DNA of 64,000 nucleotides from DASXKD01 sp963703605 (GTDB lineage Bacteria > Actinomycetota > Actinomycetes > Streptosporangiales > Streptosporangiaceae), in NCBI GenBank assembly GCA_963703605.1, contig CAVPFC010000034.1, forward strand, positions 65,530-129,529, read 5' to 3'. Below the pieces are notes generated by a model, which did not search any database, was not told the origin of the DNA, and saw only the letters and a program-made list of their open reading frames with translations. Positions 49,293 through 58,205 of the stretch are shown here, piece after piece. The first letter of the stretch is position 1. Each line of letters starts with the position of its first letter. The position numbers were made by a program, and so were the translations under genes.

Positions 49293-51056
49293 TCACTCCT
49301 TGGCGCCGGACACACCGGCGCTGTCGAAGGTCGCCACGTCGCGCAGCACCCGGGCCGCCGCGGCCACGATCGGGAGCGCGAGGACGGCGCCCGACCCTTC
49401 GCCGAGGCGCATGTCCAGGTCGAGCAGCGGCCGCAGGCCCAGCGCGGCGAGCGCCCTGCGGGCCCCCGGCTCGGTGGACATGTGCCCCGCTATCAGGCAG
49501 TCCACCACATCGGGGGCGAGCGCGCGGGCCACCAGCGCCGCCGCGCAGGCGATGACGCCGTCGAGCACCACCGGCACCCGCAGCGCCGCACCGCCCAGCA
49601 TGAACCCCGCGAGCGCCGCGTGCTCCAGGCCGCCGACGGCCGCCAGCGCGGCCAGTGGCTGCGCCGGATCCGGCTGGTGCCGGGCCAGCGCGCGGCGCAC
49701 CGCGCTCACCTTGCGCTCCCAGGTCTCGTCGTCGATGCCGGTGCCCCGCCCGGTGACCTCCTGCGCCTGCGCCCCGGTGAACACCGCGATCAGCGCCGCG
49801 GACGCGGTCGTGTTCGCGATGCCCATGTCCCCGGTCACCAGGCAGCGGTTGCCGGCGGCGACCAGGTCTCTGGCGGTCTCGATGCCGGCCTCGGCCGCAC
49901 GCTGCGCCTCGTCCAGGCTCATCGCGGGGCCGGCCGTCATGTCCGCGGTCCCGGGCCGTATCTTGCGCGGCAGCAGCCCCGGCGCGGGCGGCAGGTCCGC
50001 CGCGACGCCCACGTCGACCACGCAGACCTCGGCGCCCGCCTGGGCGGCGATCGCGTTCACCACCGCGCCACCGGCCAGGAAGTTCGCCACCATCTGCGCG
50101 GTGACCTCCTGCGGCCAGGGCGTCACCCCCTGGGCGTGCACGCCGTGGTCGGCGGCGAACACCGCGACGACCCCCGGCTCGGGCAGCGGCGGCGGGCACT
50201 CGCCGGCCAGGCCGGCCAGCCGCACCGAGACGTCCTCCAGCGCGCCCAGCGAGCCGCTCGGCTTGGTCAGCCGTTCCTGCCGCTCCCTCGCTTGCGTGAT
50301 CGCGCCCGCGTCGGCGGGGCGGACCGCGGCAAGCGTGTCGGCCAGCAGGCTGGCCGGGGTGCTGCCGGGCAGCCCGCGCCGCCCCCAGCGTCCGTCGTGC
50401 ACCGCCCAGGCCAGCGGGCGCTGCCGGGCCCAGCCGGAGATCGCGAGTTCCGGCGCGGGCGGGAACTCGTCCACGTGCCCGACGCAGAGATAAGCCACGA
50501 TGTCCAGGTGCCCGGGCAGGCCGAGGACCGCGGCGAGTTCCCGTTCGTCGAAGAAGCTCACCCAGCCAACGCCGAGCCCCTCGGCCCGGGCCGCCAGCCA
50601 GAGGTTCTGCACCGCGCACACGCTCGAATAGGCGGCGACCTGCGGCTGGGCGTGCCGGCCCAGGACGTGCCTGCCGCCCCTGGTCGGGTCGCAGGTCACC
50701 ACGAGGTTGAGCGGGGTGTCCAGGATCGCCTCGATCTTCAGGTCGCCGAACCGCAGCGCCCGTGCCCCGGGCAGCGAGGCGGCGAACTTCTCCCGCTGCC
50801 CCCGCGCCAGCGCCTGGACGCGCTCGCGGACCGCCCGGTCCCGCACGATGAGGAAGTCCCACGGCTGGCTCAGGCCCACACTCGGCGCCTGGTGCGCCGC
50901 GGCCAGCACCCGGGTCAGCACCTCGTCGCCCACGGGATCCGCCCGGAACCCGTTCCGCATGTCCCGGCGCGCCGCGGCGAGCCGGTAGAACGCGTCGATG
51001 TCCGGCTGGGGCATGGGCTCGCCGGGCTGGGCCAGCCCCGGATCCGGGTTCGTCAT
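49293..51056 (-). CDS. Fusion of 5,6-dimethylbenzimidazole synthase (BluB) and CobT phosphoribosyltransferase
   Basis: 587 residues. About 15-225 is the BluB nitroreductase fold (RRDMRNGFRADPV, APSVGLSQPWDFL). From about 240 CobT follows: LTKPSGSLGALE, FAADHGVHAQGVTPWPQEVT, VTGDMGIANTTASAAL, and the catalytic Glu region RLGEGSGAVLALP. BluB makes the lower ligand from FMNH2 and O2; CobT attaches it to phosphoribose. The gene overlaps cbiX by 4 bases. The fusion implies aerobic synthesis of the lower ligand. Confidence 0.95.
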   Translation of the reverse strand: MTNPDPGLAQPGEPMPQPDIDAFYRLAAARRDMRNGFRADPVGDEVLTRVLAAAHQAPSVGLSQPWDFLIVRDRAVRERVQALARGQREKFAASLPGARALRFGDLKIEAILDTPLNLVVTCDPTRGGRHVLGRHAQPQVAAYSSVCAVQNLWLAARAEGLGVGWVSFFDERELAAVLGLPGHLDIVAYLCVGHVDEFPPAPELAISGWARQRPLAWAVHDGRWGRRGLPGSTPASLLADTLAAVRPADAGAITQARERQERLTKPSGSLGALEDVSVRLAGLAGECPPPLPEPGVVAVFAADHGVHAQGVTPWPQEVTAQMVANFLAGGAVVNAIAAQAGAEVCVVDVGVAADLPPAPGLLPRKIRPGTADMTAGPAMSLDEAQRAAEAGIETARDLVAAGNRCLVTGDMGIANTTASAALIAVFTGAQAQEVTGRGTGIDDETWERKVSAVRRALARHQPDPAQPLAALAAVGGLEHAALAGFMLGGAALRVPVVLDGVIACAAALVARALAPDVVDCLIAGHMSTEPGARRALAALGLRPLLDLDMRLGEGSGAVLALPIVAAAARVLRDVATFDSAGVSGAKE

Positions 51057-51958
51057 GACACCACCTCGTGCGGGACGTGCTCGTGATGATCCGCCTCATC
51101 GGGGTGAAAATGCGGGGTCTGCGGGCGGCCTACCTTGCCGGCGAAGCCGGGCAGCGCCACCCGGTAGGCGCAGGTGTCGCAGTTCATCCTGATGTCGCCG
51201 TGCAGCGCCTCGTCGTAGCGGCCGAGGACGAGCCCGGCGAGTTCGGCGCAGCCTCCGATGAGCCCGGCCACCCGGACGTCGAGCCCGCTGTGCCCGGCGG
51301 CGAAGGCCCGCGACTGCGCGGTCACCCGGTCCGGCAGCACCCCGGAGAACAGGAAGTAGGGGGCGACGACGATGCGCCGCGCGCCCAGCCTGCGGGCCCG
51401 GTCGAGCGCCTCGGGCACCGACGGCCGGGCGAGGGAGATGAACGAGTACTCGACGGCCGGGTAACCGCGGCCCTCCCACAGCAGCCGGGCGACTTTGGCG
51501 ACCTCGGCGTTGGCGTCCGGATCGGTCGAGCCGCGCCCCACCAGGACCACGTGCGTGTCCCGCCGGGACGCCCCGGCCAGCGCGGCGTCGATCCGGGTTT
51601 CGAGGAGGTCCTGGAGCACGGGATGCGGCCCGAGGGGCCGCCCGTAGCGGAACGACAGGCCGGGATGGCGCGCGAGTTCCCTGGCCAGGGCGGCCGGGAT
51701 GTCGCCCTTGCCGTGACCGGCCGCGGTGAGCACCAGCGGGACGGCCACCGCGGGGCGGGGGCCGGGTACCGCGCCGGAGGTCAGCCTCGTTACGGCGTCG
51801 GCCACCGAAGGGCGGGCCAGTTCGATGAACCCGCCGTCGACCGCGGGGATCCGGCTCCCGGCGCTGGCGGCGACCCGGGTGACGAACTGGGTGAACTCGG
51901 CCACTCCCGCGGCGCTGCGGGTGCCGTGGCCAACGATCAGCAGGGGCGGACGCGTCAC
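51053..51958 (-). CDS. cbiX: Sirohydrochlorin cobaltochelatase (CbiX-type) with metal-binding tail
   Basis: 301 residues with two chelatase half-domains (LLIVGHGTRSAAG and VLVGRGSTDPDANAE; ARPSVADAV and ARPSVPEAL mark the duplication). Active-site His is in VGHGTR and TAAGHGKGD. The tail has MNCDTCAYR and an eight-residue-spaced His cluster (HFHPDEADHHEHVPHE), which could hold an iron-sulfur cluster or store metal. GTG 51958 overlaps cobH (GTGA). Confidence 0.92.
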   Translation of the reverse strand: MTRPPLLIVGHGTRSAAGVAEFTQFVTRVAASAGSRIPAVDGGFIELARPSVADAVTRLTSGAVPGPRPAVAVPLVLTAAGHGKGDIPAALARELARHPGLSFRYGRPLGPHPVLQDLLETRIDAALAGASRRDTHVVLVGRGSTDPDANAEVAKVARLLWEGRGYPAVEYSFISLARPSVPEALDRARRLGARRIVVAPYFLFSGVLPDRVTAQSRAFAAGHSGLDVRVAGLIGGCAELAGLVLGRYDEALHGDIRMNCDTCAYRVALPGFAGKVGRPQTPHFHPDEADHHEHVPHEVVS

Positions 51959-52548
51959 GGCCGCGGTTCCTCTCCGTGGAGCAGCGCGTTGAGGGCGGCG
52001 GCCGCCACGGCGGCGCCACCCTTCTCGCTTCGGTTGGTCAGCGCGGGCAGGCCGCTGGCCCGGAGCGCCTCCTTGGCCTCGACGGCGCCGACGAAACCCA
52101 CCGGCAGGCCGATCACCAGGGCCGGGGCCGGGCCGCGCGCGAGGAGATCGGCCAGCGCGGTGGGCGCGGTGCCGATGACCCACACCGCGCCGGGGCCGAC
52201 CTCGCTGCCGGCTATCCGGACCCCGGCCGCCGCGCGGGTAATGCCGACCACCCGGGCCAGCGCCGCGGCCCGCCGGTCGTTGATCCGGCACACCACCTCG
52301 CGGCCGGTGATCCCGGCGGCCGTCATCGCCGAGTCCGCCACCACCGGCGCGCCGTCGCGCAGCGCCCGCGCCCCGGCGGCGAGGACCGCCTCGTCGCAGA
52401 CCAGGTCGCCGACGTAGCCGGTGTCCGCGCTGGCGTGGATCACCCGCTCCACCACGGCCTTGGTCCACCGCGGCAGCGCGGAGGTGTCCGCGCGGGCACG
52501 CAGGATCTCATACGACCGCTGTTCGATCGGATGGACGACGCGGGTCAC
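51955..52548 (-). CDS. cobH: Precorrin-8X methylmutase
   Basis: 197 residues. VVHPIEQRSYEIL carries the catalytic His near the start, with ADSAMTAAGIT and GLPVGFVGAVEAKEAL. It moves a methyl from C11 to C12 to form hydrogenobyrinate or the cobalt analogue. Overlaps both neighbours by 4 bases. Confidence 0.95.
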   Translation of the reverse strand: MTRVVHPIEQRSYEILRARADTSALPRWTKAVVERVIHASADTGYVGDLVCDEAVLAAGARALRDGAPVVADSAMTAAGITGREVVCRINDRRAAALARVVGITRAAAGVRIAGSEVGPGAVWVIGTAPTALADLLARGPAPALVIGLPVGFVGAVEAKEALRASGLPALTNRSEKGGAAVAAAALNALLHGEEPRP

Positions 52549-52793
52549 GGGCCCGTCCTTCCTGCCGGGGCGGGGGTGGGGGAGTCCGGCCCGGCTTCGC
52601 TGATCGCGTCCACGGGGCAGATCTCGATGCATTCGCCGCACCCCGTGCACAGGCTCGCCAGCGCGACCAGGGTTGCCCCCCTTGGGCGTATGGCATGTTC
52701 CGGACAGGTCAGCAAGCATGCGCCGCAGCCCTGGCAAGCCCCGATCGTCACCGTGATGGGACGGGGCGGCGGGGCCGGGGCTAGAGCTGCCAT
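52545..52793 (-). CDS. 2[4Fe-4S] ferredoxin
   Basis: 82 residues with two CxxCxxCxxxCP motifs: CQGCGACLLTCPEHA and CTGCGECIEICPVDA. It is placed inside the B12 operon, overlapping cobH and the cbiG-cobJ gene, so it likely feeds electrons to a ring-contraction or cobalt-reduction step. The exact partner is not determined by the sequence. Confidence 0.93.
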   Translation of the reverse strand: MAALAPAPPPRPITVTIGACQGCGACLLTCPEHAIRPRGATLVALASLCTGCGECIEICPVDAISEAGPDSPTPAPAGRTGP

Positions 52794-54448
52794 CGGTACC
52801 CCCTTGGGGTGACCATCCGGTCGGCCACGTTGAGCGTGCTCGTCGAGCCGATGATGACCACGCTGCGCATGTCGGCCATGGCCGGGTCGAGCTCGGCCAG
52901 CGTGGTGAGCAGGACGTGCTGGCCGGGGCGGTAGGCGTTGCGCACGATCCCGGCCGGCGTGGACGGCTGCCGGTGCGCGGCCAGGATCTCCAGGGCCGCG
53001 CCGAGCTGCCAGTCGCGGCCGGCGCTGCGCGGGTTGTAGAAGGTGACGACGAAGTCCCCCTCCGCCGCGGCGCGGACCCGGCGCTCGATGACCTCCCACG
53101 GGGTGTGCAGGTCGGACAGGGAGATGAGCGCGTGATCGTGCCCGAGCGGCGCGCCGAGCAGCGACGCCGCGGCCAGGCCCGCGGTGATGCCGGGCACGCC
53201 GATGACGTCGATGTCCGCGCCCGCCATGGCCAGCGCGGGGCTGGCCATCGCGTACACGCCCGCGTCGCCGGACCCGACCAGCGCGACCGCGCGCCCGCCA
53301 CGGGCCTCGGTCACCGCCGAGAAGGCGCGTTCCTCCTCCTCGCCGAGCCCGCTGGACAGCACCCGCGTGCCCGGCCTGAGCACGTCCCTGATCTGGTCGA
53401 CGTACCGGTCGAGGCCGACCACGACCGAGGCGCGGCGCAGTTCGGCGATGGCGAGCGGGGTGACCAGGTCGCGCTCGCCCGGGCCGAGCCCGACCACGGC
53501 CAGCCGCCCCCGCGGGCGGATCCGGGCCAGCGCCACCGTGGCCATCGCGGATTTGCGCTTCGGCACCACCAGCACGTCGCCGCTGACCAGGGCCGCCGCC
53601 TCGGCCACGCTCGGCGTGCCGACGGCGGCCAGCGCCGCGTCGCCGGGGTTGGGCACGGGCACGGTCGCCAGCCGGTCGGCCGGGTAGGCCACCAGCGGCC
53701 AGCCACCCGCGCGGGCGGCCTCGATGATGCCTGCCTCGCCGGCCTTGGCCTCGACCGTGGCCAGCTTGGTCAGCGATGCCTGGGCCAGCCCGCCCACGGC
53801 CAGCGCCTCCCGGAGCAGGCCGAGCACCTCGTCGGCGGACACGCCCCGGCTCGCGCCCACGCCCGCCACCAGGGAGGGCGGGCGGAGCACCACGGTGTGC
53901 TCGTCGACCGGGACGATGCGGTCGGACACCACGATCCGGTGCTGGCCGGCGCCGCCGACCGTGACAGGCAGAGACGGGATGGGCCACGTCATGTCGGTTT
54001 CGAGGGCAACGGGCTCGGCGTCGAGCAGCGCCCGGCTGACCGCCGCGAGCGCGCCCTCGGTGGGCCAGCCGAGCGTGTCGAGCCCGGGCAGCCCGGCCGC
54101 GTCGGTTGCCGTCGTGATGATCGCCTGGGCGCCGAACACCTCCGCGACCCTCGCGCACAGCTCGTTGGCGCCGGCCGCGTGCCCGCCGACCAGCGCCACC
54201 GCGTACCGGGCCGGCTCGTCCACGCAAACCACGGCGGGGTCGGTCCACTTGCTGTCAAGCAGCGGGGCGATGAGGCGGGTGGTCGCGCCCACGGCGAGGA
54301 AGCACACCAGCTCGTCGCACTCGGCCCAGGCCCGGTGCAGCCCCTGCTTGGCGGGCCCCTCGTAGGTGCGGGTCTGGCCGGGCCAGGCGGCCGCGAGTTG
54401 CGCCGCCGCCGCGCGGCCCGCGGCGGTGATCGCGATCATCCCGATCAT
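52781..54448 (-). CDS. Fusion of CbiG hydrolase and CobJ precorrin-3B C17-methyltransferase
   Basis: 555 residues. The N-terminal CbiG part has GATTRLIAPLLDSKWTDP, VGGHAAGANEL and, in its C-terminal subdomain, GVGASRGVSADEVL. From about 310 CobJ begins (RLAVVGLGPGERDLVTP) with ALVGSGDAGVYAMA and FYNPRS. Together they open the lactone and methylate C17 during ring contraction. Presence of CbiG points to a cobalt-early route. ATG 54448 overlaps cobL by 4 bases. Confidence 0.95.
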   Translation of the reverse strand: MIGMIAITAAGRAAAAQLAAAWPGQTRTYEGPAKQGLHRAWAECDELVCFLAVGATTRLIAPLLDSKWTDPAVVCVDEPARYAVALVGGHAAGANELCARVAEVFGAQAIITTATDAAGLPGLDTLGWPTEGALAAVSRALLDAEPVALETDMTWPIPSLPVTVGGAGQHRIVVSDRIVPVDEHTVVLRPPSLVAGVGASRGVSADEVLGLLREALAVGGLAQASLTKLATVEAKAGEAGIIEAARAGGWPLVAYPADRLATVPVPNPGDAALAAVGTPSVAEAAALVSGDVLVVPKRKSAMATVALARIRPRGRLAVVGLGPGERDLVTPLAIAELRRASVVVGLDRYVDQIRDVLRPGTRVLSSGLGEEEERAFSAVTEARGGRAVALVGSGDAGVYAMASPALAMAGADIDVIGVPGITAGLAAASLLGAPLGHDHALISLSDLHTPWEVIERRVRAAAEGDFVVTFYNPRSAGRDWQLGAALEILAAHRQPSTPAGIVRNAYRPGQHVLLTTLAELDPAMADMRSVVIIGSTSTLNVADRMVTPRGYRWQL

Positions 54449-55911
54449 GGCGCCGCCTCGGCTGGCAGGTGCTCCGCAGGGGCAGCCGGTGGGCCGCTGG
54501 CATCCTGGCCGGCCGCCGCCGTCGCCCAGAGCAGGAAGACCGGGTTGGTGGCGGCGAGCCGGTGCACGTCACCGGGCAGTGGGGCGAGCCTTGACGCGTG
54601 CAGCAGGACCCCGTCAACGGCGTACCCCGCCGCGGTGAGCGCCGTGTGGGTCGGCCCGGCGCGCTCGATGGCAGCCAGCGCCACCACGATCCGGGCCGGA
54701 CGGTGCTTGGCCACCTCCTCGGCCACGGCTGGCCCGCCGCCGCCGACGAAGACCGCGTCCGGCGCGGGCAGCCCGTCGAGTGCCCCGGGGGCCTCGCCGG
54801 GCACGACGCGGACGTCCACGGCGTGGCGTTCGGCGTTGGCCCGGATCCGCTCGCAGCGTTGCGGGTCGCGCTCGACCGCGATAACCGCCGCGCCGAAGCG
54901 GGCGCATTCGACGCCGACCGAGCCGCTGCCCGCGCCCACGTCCCAGACGAGCGTGCCGGGTGCGGGGGCCAGCCGGGCCAGCGCCAGCGCGCGCACCTCG
55001 GCCTTGGTGATCACCGCGTCCCGGCTGTCGAACTCCTCCTCGCCCAGCGCCCATCCCCCCGCTCTGCTTTCCCAGCTCCCGCGTTGTGTATTCCCCGCCC
55101 TCGCTCTGCTTTCTCCGCCCCCGCGCTCTGCTCCGCCCGCCCCCGCTCTGGCCGGCCGCGGCCATGCCCACCCTGGGTGGCCGGTCCCCGCGGCCAGGGC
55201 GTTTCGTTCGTGATCGATGTGACGTTGATCGGCTTCTTTGGTGATCGTTGTGGCAACGATCACTTTCGCGGGTGCGGGAGGGTGCGCTGGGCTCCCGGAA
55301 TGAGAGGCGTCGGCGAGGACGAGGACCACGTTCGGGTCGGACCAGGCGCGGCCGGCCGCCTCGGCCGGCGAGCACTCGGTGATCTGTTCCACGGCGGAGC
55401 CCAGGTCCTCGCAGATGACCAGGCGGCGGTTCCAGCCGGCCAGGGCCGCGCCGATCTCGGCCGGGCCCGCGCCCGGGCCGGTCAGCACCGCGACCTTGCG
55501 GTGGGCCCGGCACACGTTGATGGCGGGCCGCGGGTCGCGGCCGTGGGCGCTGACCACGACGGCGTCGTCCCAGGGCAGCCCGGCGCGGGCGAAGGCCAGC
55601 GCGACCGACGACACGGCGGGCAGCACGACCGCGGCCAGCCCGCGCTCGCGCAGCGCACGCGCGATGCCGAAGAACCCGGGGTCCCCCGACGCGAGCACCA
55701 CGGCGTCCCCGTCGTGCGCCGCGAGCGCGTCCAGCGCGGGACCCAGTTCGCCGAGCAACACGGTTCGCGCACGCGCACTGCCGCCGACGGGAGCGAGTGC
55801 GGGCAGGGCGGCGAAGTGCCTGCGCGCGCCGACCACGAGGGTGGCCGCCGCCAGGGCCGCCTCGGCCTGCGGGGTGAGCGGTGAGCCGTCCATGCCCACG
55901 ACCGTGATCAT
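54445..55911 (-). CDS. cobL: Precorrin-6Y methyltransferase/decarboxylase (CbiE-CbiT) with unusual inserted linker
   Basis: 488 residues. CbiE spans 1 to about 195 (ITVVGMDGSPLTPQAEAAL, VLASGDPGFFGIAR, VSAHGRDPRPAI). CbiT spans about 292-470 (ITKAEVRALALARL, WDVGAGSGSVGVE). Between them lies an insert of roughly 75 residues not normal in the family. Its DNA (about 55066-55300) holds a perfect palindrome and degenerate GC-rich repeats. The reading frame is kept. It methylates C5 and C15 and decarboxylates the C12 acetate. Confidence 0.93.
   Translation of the reverse strand: MITVVGMDGSPLTPQAEAALAAATLVVGARRHFAALPALAPVGGSARARTVLLGELGPALDALAAHDGDAVVLASGDPGFFGIARALRERGLAAVVLPAVSSVALAFARAGLPWDDAVVVSAHGRDPRPAINVCRAHRKVAVLTGPGAGPAEIGAALAGWNRRLVICEDLGSAVEQITECSPAEAAGRAWSDPNVVLVLADASHSGSPAHPPAPAKVIVATTITKEADQRHIDHERNALAAGTGHPGWAWPRPARAGAGGAERGGGESRARAGNTQRGSWESRAGGWALGEEEFDSRDAVITKAEVRALALARLAPAPGTLVWDVGAGSGSVGVECARFGAAVIAVERDPQRCERIRANAERHAVDVRVVPGEAPGALDGLPAPDAVFVGGGGPAVAEEVAKHRPARIVVALAAIERAGPTHTALTAAGYAVDGVLLHASRLAPLPGDVHRLAATNPVFLLWATAAAGQDASGPPAAPAEHLPAEAAP
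55066..55150. repeat. Degenerate GC-rich repeats in cobL linker
   Basis: Several imperfect units around CGCTCTGCTTTC and CCGCCCCCGCGC, related to the 39-base unit at 48667-48779. They encode GGAERGGGESRARAG-type residues. Confidence 0.65.
55241..55263. repeat. Perfect 10-bp inverted repeat in cobL
   Basis: GTGATCGTTG-TGG-CAACGATCAC, inside an AT-richer insert (about 55200-55275) that also has a partial relative (GTGATCGATG at 55210). Looks like a small palindromic mobile sequence fixed in-frame. Confidence 0.75.
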
Positions 55912-56329
55912 GCCGCGGTCACCCACTCGGGTCTGGTGGCGGCGACGACGCGGGTGCCGCTGAAGTCCACCATGGCCACGTCCGCGTCCAGCTTCCCCTG
56001 GCCGGCCCGCAGCAGCACCGAGCGGACCCGCAGGCACAACTCGTCACCGGCCGGCCGCAGGATCCCCTCGCGCTGCCAGATCTCGTACGCGTGCCGCCCG
56101 GTGTTGGCGGCCGAAACCTCGTCGGCCGTCGCCGCCGAACCCCCGGCCGTCAGGGTCAGCTTTCCCAGCAGCCCGAGATCCACCTTGGACCGGGTGTAGT
56201 GGGTCATCAGCACGCCGGCCGCGAGCTTCGCCAGCTTGCCTGCCATGCCGACGAAGATCACCCCGTGCAGCCCAACGGCCAGGGCGCGGCGCAGCGCCGC
56301 ACCGGTGAAGTCCCCCACCTCCACGGATC
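55908..56329 (-). pseudogene. cbiD: C-terminal fragment of CbiD
   Basis: About 138 residues: VGDFTGAALRRALAVG, then GMAGKLAKLAAGVLMTHYTR, the conserved C-terminal core of cobalt-precorrin-5B C1-methyltransferase. The N-terminal 220 or so residues are missing: homology stops at about 56329 where base composition changes sharply. It overlaps cobL by 4 bases, so it was the operon's upstream gene before the break. Confidence 0.85.
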
Positions 56330-57123
56330 GTGACCATGTTTAGGACGAAGGTTCCGCCTGGGGCACCAGGCTGCGATCTTTTGGTGGGATCTCACAGTAG
56401 AGGAAGTGGTGAAGCCTTCATTGGGCAGGGCCAGCAGATCGGACCGCTCGGTCAAGGATGGTGCGGCGACTTCTTGGCTTTCACATGGGGCACACGGGGG
56501 CAAATGTACTCAGCAGCGACTTCACAGGGCGCCTCGATAGGTGGCAGGGAAAAGGACTCGGAGGTGATCTGTTCCCTCAGCAAGAGCGGTGACAGAGCAA
56601 GGAATTCCTGGCTCATCTCGTGGGAGGACAGTGGTCTTCCTCGGCAACGGGCAGGGCGTTAAAGAGCAAGGACTTCGGCTAACAAACCCGTCCAGCAAAG
56701 CGGTGACCTGAGCAGGGTCCCCTGGCATCCAACCTTGATGGTGGTGTTGGCAAAAGATCCGGCATTAACCACTGTGGAATCAACCGAGGAACGGGACGTG
56801 GCGGCCAAGTCCGCACCTCCTTCAAAAGAGTCCTGCATCCATTCGACAGAAGAATCCCATGGTCCTGTGAGAGTTAGGAAATGAGGAACATGGAAGGAGA
56901 GGTGGACAAGAGCTTCCTGTCCCTCATTTGGCCAGAAGCGTGGAGCATCCCTCGCGGCTCCAGCCACATTGTCTGGTGGAGTCACGTGGTCAGTTCCTTA
57001 ACCAACAACTCACCGATTACAAGGACGCGGTGGTCCATTAGATAAAATAAATAATACCCATGTTCGATTCCAGGCACTGATCGCGGCTGCATTTTTCCAG
57101 AAGAAAATTTACTTGTAGCACCC
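56330..57123. other. Lower-GC segment without recognisable genes
   Basis: About 800 bp near 50% GC, against more than 70% in the preceding region. The open frames here have no recognisable domains or ribosome sites. The last 120 bases are AT-rich. The source organism cannot be told; it does not look like the flanking actinobacterium. Confidence 0.6.
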
Positions 57124-57511
57124 ATGACAACTGAGCACATCCACCGTTTTTCTTTCGGCGATAACTGGGAGAAATTTTCCCGCACAGTCTCACAAGATAA
57201 AATTGATGAGGCGGTGGAGAATCTCAAGCGCGTCACCGGCGAACAAACGCTGGCCGGAAACAGCTTCCTTGATATCGGCTGCGGTTCCGGCCTGCATGCC
57301 CTCGCCGCCATCAAGCTGGCAGCGGCGAGCGTCACAGCCTTCGACATTGACCCGCAAAGCGTTCAGACCACTAAAAATATTCTGGCGGCGTATGCACCCG
57401 GCATGGCAGTAAATGTCGAGCAGAAGGACATTCTCTCCGCCACTGCGGATAACGGCAAAAAATACGATATCGTATACAGCTGGGGCGTTTTACACCATAC
57501 CGGCAATATGT
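57124..57511 (+). pseudogene. N-terminal fragment of a class I SAM methyltransferase
   Basis: MTTEHIHRFSFGDNWEKF, then FLDIGCGSGLHALAA (SAM motif I) and YSWGVLHHTGNMW. About 129 residues, then the frame passes directly into an unrelated protein at GTCGAC (57512-57517). Codon use and GC near 50% suggest a proteobacterial source, an inference. Confidence 0.7.
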
Positions 57512-58205
57512 GGGTCGACGTCAGCCGGCCAAAAGTCCCGCCGCCGCCCGATGCCTGCGATACGCACGCGCATGTGTTTGGGCCCGAGGAGCGGTTTCCT
57601 TATGCCGAGGACCGCAGCTATACGCCGCCGGACGCGCCGCTCGAAAAATATCTGGGCATGCTCGACGCAATCGGCTTTGCGCGCGGCGTGCTGGTCCAGG
57701 GCAGCGCACACGGCCGCGACAATTCCGCGATGCTCGATGCGCTTTCGCGCCGGCCCGACCGGCTGCGCGGCGTTGCGGTGGCGGATGCCGACATCGCGCC
57801 GGCGACCTTGCGCGAATAGGAATGCATCGGCGTCCGCGGCTTGCGCTTCAATCATTTTTTTCGTGACGGTCAGTTGCACTATCGCGGCGGCGTGCCGCTG
57901 AGCGCGGCGCAAACGCTTGCACCTGTGATGGCGGAACAGGGTTGGCACCTTCAGCTCTGGATCAACATGAAGGATTTGCCCGAGACAATACCTGTGCTGA
58001 AAGCGCTCGGCCTGCCGGTCGTGATTGATCACATGGGCCGCACCGATGCCCGCGCCGGCACGGCGACGGCAGGCTTTCAGAGCCTGCTGCGCGTGCTCAG
58101 TGAGGGCTGGTGCTGGGTGAAATTGTCCGGCGCCCATCGGCTCAGCCGCGACGCGCCCGATTATCCCGACGCGCGGCCGTTTCACGAGGCGCTGGTGCGG
58201 GCCAA
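57512..58205 (+). pseudogene. Fragment of a 2-pyrone-4,6-dicarboxylate lactonase-like amidohydrolase
   Basis: DACDTHAHVFGPEERFPYAE carries the metal-binding HxH; then GVLVQGSAHGRDNSAML, GVRGLRFNHFF, VVIDHMGR and WCWVKLSGAHR follow. An in-frame TAG at 57817-57819 interrupts it, and its C terminus is lost at about 58205. GC is intermediate. Resembles alphaproteobacterial aromatic-degradation genes. Confidence 0.72.

Noticed and set aside
56659..56985. 109-codon minus-strand frame in the low-GC segment
   Set aside because: No recognisable domain, no start context, and the segment seems foreign or chimeric.
57124..57819. Single 231-residue gene joining methyltransferase and amidohydrolase parts
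   Set aside because: Both halves are truncated within conserved domains and end at a nonsense codon; the join at GTCGAC looks artificial.
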